Assembly (NCBI GenBank): GCA_964447605.1 | Contig: CAYUTA010000025.1 | Span: forward strand, 1 to 37,443 | Direction of reading: 5' to 3' | Source: CAYUTA01 sp964447605 | Lineage (GTDB): Bacteria; Bacillota; Clostridia; Christensenellales; CAG-138 | Length of the DNA: 37,443 nt | Part shown: piece by piece, positions 7,091-15,565 of the stretch | Layout: the number at the start of each line of letters is the position of its first letter | Numbering within the stretch: position 1 is the stretch's first letter | Notes under the pieces: model-generated | Told to the model about the DNA's origin: nothing | What the model saw: only the letters and a program-made list of their open reading frames with translations | The model's database searches: none | Position numbers and translations under genes: made by a program

Positions 7091-7522
7091 CTACGCCTTG
7101 TTCTGTGCAATACGGCGGCGCATTGTAACGGTGGTTCCGCGCCCGGGCACGGATTTGATCTCCACCTCCTCCATGAACGCCTCCATGACCGTAAAGCCCA
7201 TGCCAGAACGCTCCAGTTCGGGCCGCGTCGTATAAAACGGCTGGCGTGCAAGCTCGATATCTCGGATACCCACGCCGTTGTCGTGTACGGTGACGGCAAA
7301 CAGATCGTCGTCAATGGTACAGTCCATCGTAATCATGCCCATCGTGTCCTCGTAGCCGTGGATGATGGCGTTTGTCACGGCCTCGCTCACGGCGGTACGG
7401 ATATCGCTCAACTCCTCAATCGTTGGATTGAGCTGAGACACGAACGCCGCCGCTACGCTACGCGCAAACCCCTCGTTCAGCGACAGGCTGATGAATTCAA
7501 GATGCATTTCATTGTGCTGCAT
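7091..7522 (-). CDS. spoIIAB: Anti-sigma F factor and protein kinase SpoIIAB
   Basis: Binds and inhibits SigF and phosphorylates SpoIIAA using ATP. The 143-residue product is a GHKL-type ATPase: N-box near EAVTNAIIHGYED (residues 47-59), the DNGVGI motif, and SGMGFTVM in the lid/G2 region, followed by VEIKSVPGRGTTVTM. The frame opens at 7543. I use the ATG at 7522 because GGGGGGAAGG lies just upstream and the resulting length matches the family (about 146). The gap to spoIIAA is 13 bp. Confidence 0.94.
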   Translation of the reverse strand: MQHNEMHLEFISLSLNEGFARSVAAAFVSQLNPTIEELSDIRTAVSEAVTNAIIHGYEDTMGMITMDCTIDDDLFAVTVHDNGVGIRDIELARQPFYTTRPELERSGMGFTVMEAFMEEVEIKSVPGRGTTVTMRRRIAQNKA

Positions 7523-7535
7523 GTGCCTTCCCCCC

Positions 7536-7841
7536 TTATGCACGCTCGACCAGCGCGTACAGTCCCGACATCCTGAAGATGCGGTCGATGGACGTACGCA
7601 TACCCGACACGATCATCTTGCCGCCGCGCGCCGATATGGTCTTGTAGCGGCCAAGCACCACGCCGAGACCGGCGCTGTCCATAAACGTCACGTCGCGCAT
7701 GTCCAGCAGCATCTCGCGCACGGTCACGTCGCGCAGCATCAAATCGAGCGCGCCGCGTACCCGCACCGCACTGTGATGGTCGAGTTCCCCCGAAAGGTGT
7801 ACGATCACCCGCGGGCCTCTGCGTACAGCATTGATTTCCAT
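7536..7841 (-). CDS. spoIIAA: Anti-sigma F factor antagonist SpoIIAA
   Basis: STAS-domain protein. When dephosphorylated by SpoIIE it captures SpoIIAB and frees SigF. The 101-residue product contains the conserved phosphorylation site in FMDSAGLGVVLGRY, with Ser56 as the expected target, after the LLDMRDV strand. The frame is open far upstream. I start at MEINAVRRGP because everything before it is unlike STAS proteins and AGGGG lies upstream at a somewhat long spacing. It is the first gene of the operon and is preceded by a SigH-type promoter at 7878-7906. Confidence 0.94.
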   Translation of the reverse strand: MEINAVRRGPRVIVHLSGELDHHSAVRVRGALDLMLRDVTVREMLLDMRDVTFMDSAGLGVVLGRYKTISARGGKMIVSGMRTSIDRIFRMSGLYALVERA

Positions 7842-7877
7842 AACGGTTGCCGATCCCCCTAATTTGCTCTCCGGTGT

Positions 7878-7906
7878 ATATTCTCTGCACAATTTCTGCA
7901 CCCTGC
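7878..7906 (-). promoter_or_regulatory. SigH-type promoter of the spoIIA operon
   Basis: On minus: GCAGGGTGC (7906-7898) as -35, an 11-nt spacer, and AGAGAATAT (7886-7878) as -10. The Bacillus SigH consensus is RNAGGAWWW-N11-12-RNNGAATWW. The -10 matches at all nine positions and the -35 at its first half. The Bacillus spoIIA operon is itself SigH-driven. The -10 lies 36 nt before the spoIIAA ATG. Confidence 0.65.
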
Positions 7907-8062
7907 CGCGAATGGCGGGGGCTTTTGTTGAAAAATGAGAAGTTCTCGTCCACGCCCTTTTCCAATGCGCCGGAAAATAATGCGGCGCTCCGGCCGCCGT
8001 AACCCCCGGCCTGGAAACCGCCCGGCGGCAATCTGCCAACATAATCCCATGGGACGGATACA

Positions 8063-8068
8063 TATACT
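8063..8068 (+). promoter_or_regulatory. -10 box close to the solute-binding-like gene start
   Basis: TATACT ends 9 nt before the ATG at 8078, so transcription should start within a few bases of the start codon. The -35 position (8040-8045, CATAAT) is weak. There is no Shine-Dalgarno sequence. The mRNA is likely leaderless or nearly so. Confidence 0.45.
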
Positions 8069-8077
8069 TTTACCATT

Positions 8078-9193
8078 ATGGGACGAATCTATTCATTTGC
8101 CCGGCGTCTGCGCATTCCTGTAACGGCGGCAATCCTCGCGTTTCTCGCGCTTTCGCCGCCGTGGATACTGCGCGGCCTGAACCGGGAGGCATACGTCGGT
8201 TTTCTTAAAAAGCCCGAGCCGGAATGGCACGGGCGCATCGAGATCTGGCATGTCGCGGAATTCCGCGTCTATCAGGGCAGCGTGACCGACTATCTGCAAA
8301 AGCGCGCCGACGCCTACTGCCGGCGCCATGCGGGCGTGCACATCGACGTGGTGGGCCTAACGCTCAAGCGCTACAACGACCGCCTTGCGCGCGGTGCGTT
8401 TCCGGACGCATACTCGTTTCCATCAGGCCTTGTCTACCGCGAACAGCTCTTAGCCATCGAGCCTGCGCTGCCCGCCCTGCGCGGCGCGCTTAGCCCCGCG
8501 TCCGCCGACGGCGAAACGTACGCCGTGCCGTACCTGATGAGCGGATATCTGCTGGCGGCCAATACGACTCTGCTCACCACGCACGGGTTGGCGCTGCCGG
8601 AAACGCCGGACGGCGCGGCGATCAAGGCGCTGCTGCAGGCCGCGCTCAACCTTGCGGCCAAGGCGCCGCAATTATCCATGCCCCCCGTGCTTGCCGCGCG
8701 GATGGGCCTGACCGGAACGCTTGCCACACAGGAACAGTTCACGGGAGGGCAGACCGCGCTTGCCGTGCTCGACATACGCGCGCTCGGGGACGTGCTGCGC
8801 AGCGAAAAACTGAATCTGGCCGTCGAAACCATGCCGCTGACCAATTACACCGAGCAGGTGCTCTATCTGGGCGCGGCAAAAAACGTGGATGCGCAGAAAG
8901 CCGCTGTGATTGCAGACTTCATTGAATTCCTGCTTACCGACGACGAGCAGCGGCGGCTGACGTCGCTTGGGGCGCTTCCTGTAACGCGGCTGGAGGCGCC
9001 TCCGGTTTACACCGAGGAGCTGCTTGACGGCCTGTACCTTTCCTACGAGGCGCCCGCCGTGCCCGACCCGTTTGCCTATCAGCGGCACAAAGAAAAGCTT
9101 GCGGAGGAAGCGCTGGCCGCGCTGACGGGCGAACCCTTGGCGGTTACGTCGTTTTTTGAGCGAATGCAGGTTGTAGAAAACGGGAATATTTGA
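8078..9193 (+). CDS. Membrane-anchored extracellular solute-binding-like protein
   Basis: A 371-residue protein with one N-terminal hydrophobic segment (about residues 13-31) and no lipobox cysteine, so probably anchored to the outer face of the membrane or secreted. The body resembles family-1 extracellular solute-binding proteins: IEIWHVAEFRV at the first strand, a ...DAYSFPSGLVY... segment, and the typical YAVPYLMSGYLLAANTTLL hinge motif (near residue 150). A late FIEFLLTDDEQRRL helix is where the family has its terminal binding-lobe helix. No permease or ATPase genes adjoin it, so it may not serve a standard ABC importer. The start lacks a ribosome site but has a -10 box 9 nt upstream. 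Ligand unknown. Confidence 0.7.
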   Translation: MGRIYSFARRLRIPVTAAILAFLALSPPWILRGLNREAYVGFLKKPEPEWHGRIEIWHVAEFRVYQGSVTDYLQKRADAYCRRHAGVHIDVVGLTLKRYNDRLARGAFPDAYSFPSGLVYREQLLAIEPALPALRGALSPASADGETYAVPYLMSGYLLAANTTLLTTHGLALPETPDGAAIKALLQAALNLAAKAPQLSMPPVLAARMGLTGTLATQEQFTGGQTALAVLDIRALGDVLRSEKLNLAVETMPLTNYTEQVLYLGAAKNVDAQKAAVIADFIEFLLTDDEQRRLTSLGALPVTRLEAPPVYTEELLDGLYLSYEAPAVPDPFAYQRHKEKLAEEALAALTGEPLAVTSFFERMQVVENGNI

Positions 9194-9199
9194 TAGAAT
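9171..9199 (+). promoter_or_regulatory. Promoter placing the murB transcript start at its ATG
   Basis: TTGTAG (9171-9176), a 17-nt spacer and TAGAAT (9194-9199). The ATG at 9206 lies 6 nt after the -10, exactly where +1 would be. The upstream sequence GAATGTGGAT has no proper Shine-Dalgarno. The promoter lies inside the 3' end of the preceding gene. Confidence 0.55.
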
Positions 9200-9205
9200 G
9201 TGGAT

Positions 9206-10111
9206 ATGGAAACAATGTTCGACCGTATTTGCCGCACGCTGAAAAACATGGATGTCAAGCGCGACGTGCCGCTTTCTACGCTGACGAGCTTCCGCATCGG
9301 CGGCCCGGCGTCGCTTGTGCTGCGTCCGCGCAATCCGGAGGAAGTCCGCCTGGCAATTCAGGCGTGCAGCCAGTTCGGCAGCCCCTATTGCATACTTGGC
9401 AACGGAACCAACGTACTCGCGCCCGACGCGGGCTATTGCGGCATGGTGATCCGGCTCGATACGCCGCTGACCAGCCCGGTGTTTCTCGGCACGAACGTAA
9501 CCTGCCCCGCGGGCGCTTCGCTTGCCGTACTCGCGCGTGAATCGGTCAACAATGGGCTGCGGGGGCTGGAGGGGCTTTCCGGCATTCCCGGCACGGTCGG
9601 CGGCGCAATCGCCATGAACGCCGGCGCATACGGTGCGGAAATCAAGCACGTTGTCAAAAGCGTCCGTGTGCTTGAAGAAAACGGACACGTTGTGGATTAT
9701 AACGCAAAGAAGTCCGATTTCGGCAACCGTACCAGCGCGTTTTGCGCACCCAAGCGCATTGTGCTCGTCGCCACGCTGTCCCTTTCACCCGACGACGGCG
9801 GCGCGCGGGAACGCATGAACGAGTGCACGCGCGTGCGCAAGGCCAAGCAGCCGCTTTCCCTCCCCAGCGCAGGCAGCGTGTTCAAGCGCCCCAAGGGTCG
9901 GTTTGCCGGCGCGCTCGTCGAGGGTTGCGGGCTCAAGGGCGTTTCCGTCGGCGGTGCGCAGGTCAGTCCCCTGCACGCCGGCTTTATCGTCAATACCGGC
10001 GGCGCAACCGAGCACGACGTGCTGACGCTCATCCGGCTGATTCAGCAGCGCGTGTACGAACAGACCGGCGTGATGCTCGAACGCGAGCTCAAGCTGCTTT
10101 CCGAGGTATAA
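9206..10111 (+). CDS. murB: UDP-N-acetylenolpyruvoylglucosamine reductase MurB
   Basis: FAD-dependent, NADPH-using cytoplasmic enzyme that reduces UDP-GlcNAc-enolpyruvate to UDP-MurNAc. The 301-residue product shows TSFRIGGPA, GNGTNVLAPD, the FAD/substrate motif GLEGLSGIPGTVGGAIAMNAGAYG, and the catalytic-serine region LPSAGSVFKRPKG near residue 225, typical of Gram-positive (type II) MurB. A GTG at 9200 is in frame, but the ATG at 9206 matches the -10 spacing and the family start. rapZ follows after 3 nt, so the two are one transcript. Confidence 0.95.
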   Translation: METMFDRICRTLKNMDVKRDVPLSTLTSFRIGGPASLVLRPRNPEEVRLAIQACSQFGSPYCILGNGTNVLAPDAGYCGMVIRLDTPLTSPVFLGTNVTCPAGASLAVLARESVNNGLRGLEGLSGIPGTVGGAIAMNAGAYGAEIKHVVKSVRVLEENGHVVDYNAKKSDFGNRTSAFCAPKRIVLVATLSLSPDDGGARERMNECTRVRKAKQPLSLPSAGSVFKRPKGRFAGALVEGCGLKGVSVGGAQVSPLHAGFIVNTGGATEHDVLTLIRLIQQRVYEQTGVMLERELKLLSEV

Positions 10112-10114
10112 GCC

Positions 10115-11005
10115 ATGTATCTGCTGATTGTTACGGGTCTTTCCGGCGCAGGCAAGTCGCTTGCGCTGCGCTGTCTGGAGGAGCGGGGTTACTTTTGCGT
10201 GGATAACCTGCCCTCGAGCATGCTCCATGAATTCGTGCACCTTTGCCTGGCCGCTACGCCGCCGGTTAAAAAGGCCGCCGTTACCATCGACAGCCGCGAG
10301 AGCCTGCTTTCGCGCGGTTCGCAGGCGATCACCAGCGCGCTCGACGCGCTTGACGCGCCGTTTGAAATGCTGTTTCTCGACTGCCGTGACGACGTCCTCA
10401 AAAAGCGCTATAACGAGGTCCGCCGCCGCCATCCGCTCGGCGAGGCGGGCGACGCGGAAACGGGCGTGAAGCGCGAGCGTGTGTTTTTGCAGCCGCTGCG
10501 TGACCGCGCCAACTACATTCTTGACACCAGCGACGTACGTCCGCGCGATTTTTCCGGCCTGATCGGCAAGGTTCTGCCCGAATACGAAAGCAAGGATATG
10601 ACGCTGCTGTTTTGCAGCTTCGGTTACAAGCGCGGCGTGCCCGTGGATGCGGATATCGTGCTGGACATGCGGTTTATGCCCAATCCGTTTTACTACCCCG
10701 AAATGCGTCCGCTTTCCGGACTGGACGCGGCGGTGCGCGATTTTGTATTTGCGCAGCCGTACGTTGGAACCTTTTTCGACACTGTGGAATCCATGCTCAC
10801 GGCGATGCTCCCGCTGTATGCCGGGCAGGACAAGCATATCCTGCGCGTATGCTTCGGCTGCACGGGCGGGCGGCACCGCTCCGTGGCCGCGGCCGAGGAG
10901 ATGGCGCGCCGGTTTGCCGGGAAAGGCTCCTCCATCCGCGTGTATCACCGCGATCTTGACGACGAAGCGCAGAGCATTCGCGAGCGGTTTCGAGACGGGG
11001 ATTAA
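10115..11005 (+). CDS. rapZ: RapZ/YvcJ-family nucleotide-binding protein
   Basis: A 296-residue P-loop protein. In E. coli RapZ is the RNase E adaptor that controls GlmZ small RNA and thus glucosamine-6-phosphate synthesis; in Firmicutes (YvcJ) it is an ATP/GTP-hydrolysing protein of less clear role. Visible are Walker A GLSGAGKS (residues 8-15), FCVDNLPSSML, the LFLDCRDD strand, and the C-terminal FGCTGGRHRSV motif with RVYHRDLD. The start follows the murB stop by 3 nt. In most Firmicutes the next genes are yvcK and whiA; here yvcK is absent and a 206-bp spacer follows. Confidence 0.93.
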   Translation: MYLLIVTGLSGAGKSLALRCLEERGYFCVDNLPSSMLHEFVHLCLAATPPVKKAAVTIDSRESLLSRGSQAITSALDALDAPFEMLFLDCRDDVLKKRYNEVRRRHPLGEAGDAETGVKRERVFLQPLRDRANYILDTSDVRPRDFSGLIGKVLPEYESKDMTLLFCSFGYKRGVPVDADIVLDMRFMPNPFYYPEMRPLSGLDAAVRDFVFAQPYVGTFFDTVESMLTAMLPLYAGQDKHILRVCFGCTGGRHRSVAAAEEMARRFAGKGSSIRVYHRDLDDEAQSIRERFRDGD

Positions 11006-11008
11006 GCC

Positions 11009-11031
11009 GGCGAAAAACGTCTTTTTTTGCC
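11009..11031 (+). terminator. A/T-stem hairpin after rapZ
   Basis: GGC followed by an A-run pairs with a seven-T run followed by GCC, around a short loop, starting 3 nt after the rapZ stop. It would separate murB-rapZ from whiA. The remaining 180 bp to whiA show no supported gene. Confidence 0.4.
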
Positions 11032-11211
11032 CGGGGGTAACCGCATCCTGCCTGCCCCCCCTTGGGCGCAGACGGCAAAATGCACGGGAAAACGGCCTCT
11101 TGGCCCGCTCCGTTTCGGCGGACTTTGCCGCCAAAACCGGAACTTTGGGTCCAGGGCTTGCGGCCTTTCGCCATCCCGGGGATTTTGCTGCACGAATTAT
11201 GAGGTGAGCCA

Positions 11212-12141
11212 TTGTCCTTTTCTAGCCGCACAAAAGAAAGCCTTGCCCGCATCCGCGTCAGGCAGCCGTCACAACGGCTCGCGCAGCTTGGCGGGCTGAC
11301 ACTCTCGTGCGGCTCGCTCTGCATCGGCAGCAGCGGAACGGGCGCGGTCTACGTGACCGAAACACTCGCCGTGGGGCGGCAGATTGCCGAGCTTGCCAAC
11401 GGGCGCTATACGCTCGACACCACGATGGAATTGACCGAGCAGGAACGCCGCAAACGGCCGCTGGTGAGCGTGACGCTTGCCGGAAAGGACGCCGAGCGCC
11501 TGCTGCTCGACACCGGGCTGCTCGTGCAGACCGCCGAAGGCGTGACGCTGTGCGACGACGTGCCGGAGGCGCTTACCGATCAGGGCGACGATGCGCGCGC
11601 GTTTCTGCGGGGCGTGTTTTTGGGCTGCGGCTCATGCTTAAACCCCGCGCGCGGCTATCATCTGGAGTTGGTGATGCGCGCAGAAGGCGTGGCCAGCGGC
11701 ATCATCCGCACCATCGGCGCGTTCGGTCCGGTTGCCAAGCGTCACCGCCGCAAGGACAGGCAGGTGGTCTATTTAAAGGGCGAGGACGTTTCCGGTTTTC
11801 TGGCGCTCATCGGCGCGTCCTCCGCGGCGCTCGCGTTTGAAAACGTGCGCGCCGAGCGCGAGTTCCGCAACTATGTCAACCGCAAGAGCAACTGTGAGAC
11901 CGCCAACATCGGCAAGACCGTGGACGCAGCGCTCATGCAGACGCGCGCCATCGAGATGATCGAGCGTACGATGGAGCTTGGCCGCCTGCCCACCTCGCTG
12001 TACGAGGCCGCCATGCTGCGTTTAAACCATCCGGAGGCGACATTGCAGGAGCTGGCCGATCTGGCCGAGATTGGAAAAAGCGGTATGAACCACCGGCTGA
12101 CAAGGCTTATCAACATGGCGCGGGAGATTGAAGATGACTGA
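11212..12141 (+). CDS. whiA: Sporulation/cell-division regulator WhiA
   Basis: DNA-binding protein with a LAGLIDADG-like N-terminal fold and a C-terminal helix-turn-helix. In actinomycetes it is a sporulation transcription factor; in Bacillus it affects cell division and chromosome segregation. The 309-residue product has the characteristic FLRGVFLGCGSCLNPARGYH segment, NYVNRKSNCETANIGKT, and the HTH region TLQELADLAEIGKSGMNHRL. Translation begins at TTG (11212) preceded by GAGGTGAG. Its end overlaps the dnaE start by 8 nt, so whiA-dnaE-rlmD are probably co-translated. Confidence 0.94.
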   Translation: MSFSSRTKESLARIRVRQPSQRLAQLGGLTLSCGSLCIGSSGTGAVYVTETLAVGRQIAELANGRYTLDTTMELTEQERRKRPLVSVTLAGKDAERLLLDTGLLVQTAEGVTLCDDVPEALTDQGDDARAFLRGVFLGCGSCLNPARGYHLELVMRAEGVASGIIRTIGAFGPVAKRHRRKDRQVVYLKGEDVSGFLALIGASSAALAFENVRAEREFRNYVNRKSNCETANIGKTVDAALMQTRAIEMIERTMELGRLPTSLYEAAMLRLNHPEATLQELADLAEIGKSGMNHRLTRLINMAREIEDD

Positions 12142-15100
12142 CTTTGTCCATTTGCATGTGCATACGCAGTACAGCCTGCTCGACGGCGCGGCGCGCATCC
12201 CAGAACTGGTTGCGCGCGCAAAAGCGCTCGGCCAAAGGGCGCTTTCCATCACCGACCACGGCGTGATGTATGGGGTCGTTGATTTTTACCGCGCCTGCAA
12301 AAAGGAAGGGATCAAGCCCATTCTTGGAATGGAGGCATACGTTGCCCCGCGCTCGATGCGCGACCGAGACAGCGCGCGCGGCCGCGAATACGCCCACCTG
12401 ATTCTGCTTTGCAAGAATGAAACGGGCTACAGGAACCTCATGTACCTTTCCAGCGAGGCGTTTTTACACGGATTCTATTATAAGCCGCGCATCGATTACA
12501 CGTTGCTTGCCGAGCGCTGCGAGGGACTCATTTGCCTTTCGGCCTGCCTGGCCGGCGACATTCCGCAGGCGCTGATGCAAAACCGTTACGACGACGCCCT
12601 ATCCGTTGCCAGGCGCCTGCAGGGGATGTTCGGCGGGGATTTTTATATCGAGCTGCAGGACCACGGCCTGCCGGAGCAAAGACAGGTGCTGCCGGGGCTG
12701 CGGCGCATCGCCGAAGAGATCGGCGCAAAATGCGTGGCGACCAACGACGTGCACTATGTTGCAAACGACGACGCCGAGGCGCAGGACGTGTTGCTCTGCA
12801 TTCAGACGCAGTGCTTTGTCTCCGACGAAAACCGCATGCGCATGCAGTCCGACCAGTTTTACCTCAAGTCTGCCGAGGAGATGCTCTCCGCGCTGCCGGA
12901 CGACGCGCAGGCCGTTGCCAACACCGCCGAAGTGGCTGAAAAATGTGATCTGGAGATTGCATTCGGCGTGCGCCGGCTGCCCGCGTTCACCGCGCCGGAC
13001 GGGATGGAAAACGCCGCGTACCTGCACAAGCTGTGCGCCGAAGGACTGGCGCGCAAGCTGCCGGATGCGGAGGAACCCGCGCGTGAGCGCCTTGCCTACG
13101 AGCTCGGCGTGGTCGAGCGCATGGGGTTTGTGGACTATTTCCTCATCGTCTGGGACTTCATACACTATGCCAAAACCAACGGGATTGTGGTCGGCCCCGG
13201 CCGCGGCAGCGGCGCGGGCAGCCTTGCCGCGTACTGTCTCGACATTACCGACGTAAACCCGCTCCAGTACGGCCTGCTGTTCGAGCGGTTTTTGAATCCG
13301 GAGCGCATCAGCATGCCGGATTTCGATGTGGATTTCTGCTATGAGCGCCGGCAGGAGGTCATTGATTACGTCAGCCGCAAGTACGGCGAAGGCCACGTCA
13401 GCCAGATCATCACCTTCGGCACGATGGCTGCGCGCGCGGTCATCCGGGACGTGGGACGCGTTCTGAGCATCCCCTATGCCGATGTGGATAAGTTGGCCAA
13501 GATGGTGCCCGGCGAACTGAACATGACGCTTGCGCGCGCGCTAAGCATCTCTCCGGACCTTAAGGCGCTTTACGAAAGCGACGAGACTACGAAAAAAATC
13601 ATCGACCTTTCCATAAAGCTGGAGGGGCTGCCGCGCCACAGCTCGACGCACGCCGCCGGCGTGGTCATCTCCGGCGTGCCGCTGACCAGCGTGGTGCCCC
13701 TGCAACTCAACGATACCATCGTCACCACGCAGTTTCCCATGACGACGCTCGAGGATCTGGGGCTGCTCAAGATGGATTTTCTGGGGCTGCGCACGCTCAC
13801 GGTCATCCGCGACACGCTCGCGTTCATTGAGCAGGGCGGAAAACCCGTTCCGGACCTTGAGCGCATGACGTTTGACGATCCACGGGTCTTTGCCATGATC
13901 GCCGCCGCAGACACCGACGGGGTGTTCCAGATGGAATCCGGCGGCATGCGCCAGTTTCTGACCCAGCTGCGCCCGGACTGCTTTGAAGATCTGATCGCCG
14001 GGATTTCGCTGTTCCGGCCCGGCCCCATGGAGCAGATTCCGCGCTATGTACGCGGTAAGCACGACGCCAACGGCGTTTCCTATCTGCACCCCATGCTCGA
14101 GTCCATTTTGCGCACCACCTACGGCTGCATGGTCTATCAGGAGCAGGTGATGGAGATCGTGCGCGCGCTGGCGGGCTATTCGTATGGCCGCAGCGACCTT
14201 GTGCGCCGCGCCATGAGCAAGAAAAAACACGATGTGATGGCCAGGGAGCGCGCGTATTTTATCCGCGGTAACAGCGCCGAGGGCGTGGCGGGCGCGGTGG
14301 CAAACGGCGTGCCGGAGCCCGTGGCCAACCGTATCTTTGACGAGATGATGGATTTTGCGTCTTACGCCTTCAACAAATCCCACGCCGCGGCGTACGCGGT
14401 GCTGGCCTACCGCACGGCCTATCTCAAATACCATTATCCGGTTGAGTTTCTGACCGCGCTCATCAACAGTTACCTGGGCAGCTCCGATAAGGTCGCCGAG
14501 TATGTTTACAGCGCGCGCCGCCACGGCGTCACCGTGCTGCCTCCGGACGTGAACAGGAGCTTTGCGCGGTTTTCCGTGGAGGACGGCCGCATCCGCTTCG
14601 GCCTTTCCGCCGTGCGCAACGTCGGCGCCGCAGTCATGGAGGGGTTGGTTGCCGAGCGCGGTCAGAACGGGCCGTTCACCGACTTTTTCAACTTTACCGA
14701 GCGCGTGGGCGGACTCAACAAGCGCTTGCTGGAGGGATTGATCTGCGCGGGCTGCTTTGACGGCATGGGCGGCAGCCGCGCGCAGTATACCGCCGTGTAC
14801 GAGCAGGCGCTCGACGCGGCCAACGCAACGCGAAAAACGCGCGAGACCGGCCAACTCTCGCTGTTCGACCTCGACGGCGGCGCGGAGGCGCTGCAGCGCG
14901 TGTCCATCAAGCTGCCAGGCGTGCCGGAGTGGAAGAACCAGCTCCTGCTGGCGCGTGAGCGCGAGGCGACCGGTCTATATCTCAGCGGCCACCCGCTCGA
15001 TCATTTCAGCGCGGCGCTCGATCAGCTGCCCAACACGGTTTTGGAGCTGGCGGAGGCCGACGGCGTAACGGGTATCGCGGACAACGCCGGCGTGATCGTC

Positions 15101-15565
15101 GGCGGCATGTTAACCGGGTGCAAGCAAAAGCCCACCAAATCCGGAACAGGGCTGATGGGCTACGCCAACCTCGAGGGGGTGACCGGCAGCGTGGAATGCG
15201 TGCTGTTCCCGCGCACGCTGCAGCAATGCGCCGGGCTTTTCCACGACGACGTGCCCGTTTTGGCGCGCGGCCGGCTGAACATCCGCGACGAGCGCGGCAA
15301 TTCGCTGCTCATCGAGGCGCTCGAGCCGCTCGGCGCCACTGCGGCCGCAACGGTATATCTTAAATTTGACGTGCTGACCAACGAGGCGATGCAGCGCGCT
15401 TCTGTGTTTTTAAAAAAATACCCGGGCAGTACGCCCGTGGTGCTGTTCGACGCGGCCAAGCGCGTGGGCAAAAGCGCGCCCAAGTCGCTGTATGTCAATG
15501 TAACGGAGGCGTTTCGCGCCGAGGCGGAGCGTACCTTTGGAAAGGATCATGTGGTAATCAAATGA
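12134..15565 (+). CDS. dnaE: DNA polymerase III subunit alpha (DnaE)
   Basis: Replicative DNA polymerase catalytic subunit of the C family, 1143 residues. The N-terminal PHP domain opens with DFVHLHVHTQYSLLDG. The palm motifs GPGRGSGAGSL and MPDFDVDF (catalytic aspartates) are present, followed by HSSTHAAGVVIS, the RPGPMEQIPRYV region, tandem helix-hairpin-helix region, and a C-terminal OB-fold domain (about 960-1060). The frame opens at a TTG six bases earlier; the ATG at 12134 fits the family start. In low-GC Firmicutes DnaE works beside PolC. No polC is in the window. The stop overlaps the rlmD start (ATGA). Confidence 0.96.
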   Translation: MTDFVHLHVHTQYSLLDGAARIPELVARAKALGQRALSITDHGVMYGVVDFYRACKKEGIKPILGMEAYVAPRSMRDRDSARGREYAHLILLCKNETGYRNLMYLSSEAFLHGFYYKPRIDYTLLAERCEGLICLSACLAGDIPQALMQNRYDDALSVARRLQGMFGGDFYIELQDHGLPEQRQVLPGLRRIAEEIGAKCVATNDVHYVANDDAEAQDVLLCIQTQCFVSDENRMRMQSDQFYLKSAEEMLSALPDDAQAVANTAEVAEKCDLEIAFGVRRLPAFTAPDGMENAAYLHKLCAEGLARKLPDAEEPARERLAYELGVVERMGFVDYFLIVWDFIHYAKTNGIVVGPGRGSGAGSLAAYCLDITDVNPLQYGLLFERFLNPERISMPDFDVDFCYERRQEVIDYVSRKYGEGHVSQIITFGTMAARAVIRDVGRVLSIPYADVDKLAKMVPGELNMTLARALSISPDLKALYESDETTKKIIDLSIKLEGLPRHSSTHAAGVVISGVPLTSVVPLQLNDTIVTTQFPMTTLEDLGLLKMDFLGLRTLTVIRDTLAFIEQGGKPVPDLERMTFDDPRVFAMIAAADTDGVFQMESGGMRQFLTQLRPDCFEDLIAGISLFRPGPMEQIPRYVRGKHDANGVSYLHPMLESILRTTYGCMVYQEQVMEIVRALAGYSYGRSDLVRRAMSKKKHDVMARERAYFIRGNSAEGVAGAVANGVPEPVANRIFDEMMDFASYAFNKSHAAAYAVLAYRTAYLKYHYPVEFLTALINSYLGSSDKVAEYVYSARRHGVTVLPPDVNRSFARFSVEDGRIRFGLSAVRNVGAAVMEGLVAERGQNGPFTDFFNFTERVGGLNKRLLEGLICAGCFDGMGGSRAQYTAVYEQALDAANATRKTRETGQLSLFDLDGGAEALQRVSIKLPGVPEWKNQLLLAREREATGLYLSGHPLDHFSAALDQLPNTVLELAEADGVTGIADNAGVIVGGMLTGCKQKPTKSGTGLMGYANLEGVTGSVECVLFPRTLQQCAGLFHDDVPVLARGRLNIRDERGNSLLIEALEPLGATAAATVYLKFDVLTNEAMQRASVFLKKYPGSTPVVLFDAAKRVGKSAPKSLYVNVTEAFRAEAERTFGKDHVVIK

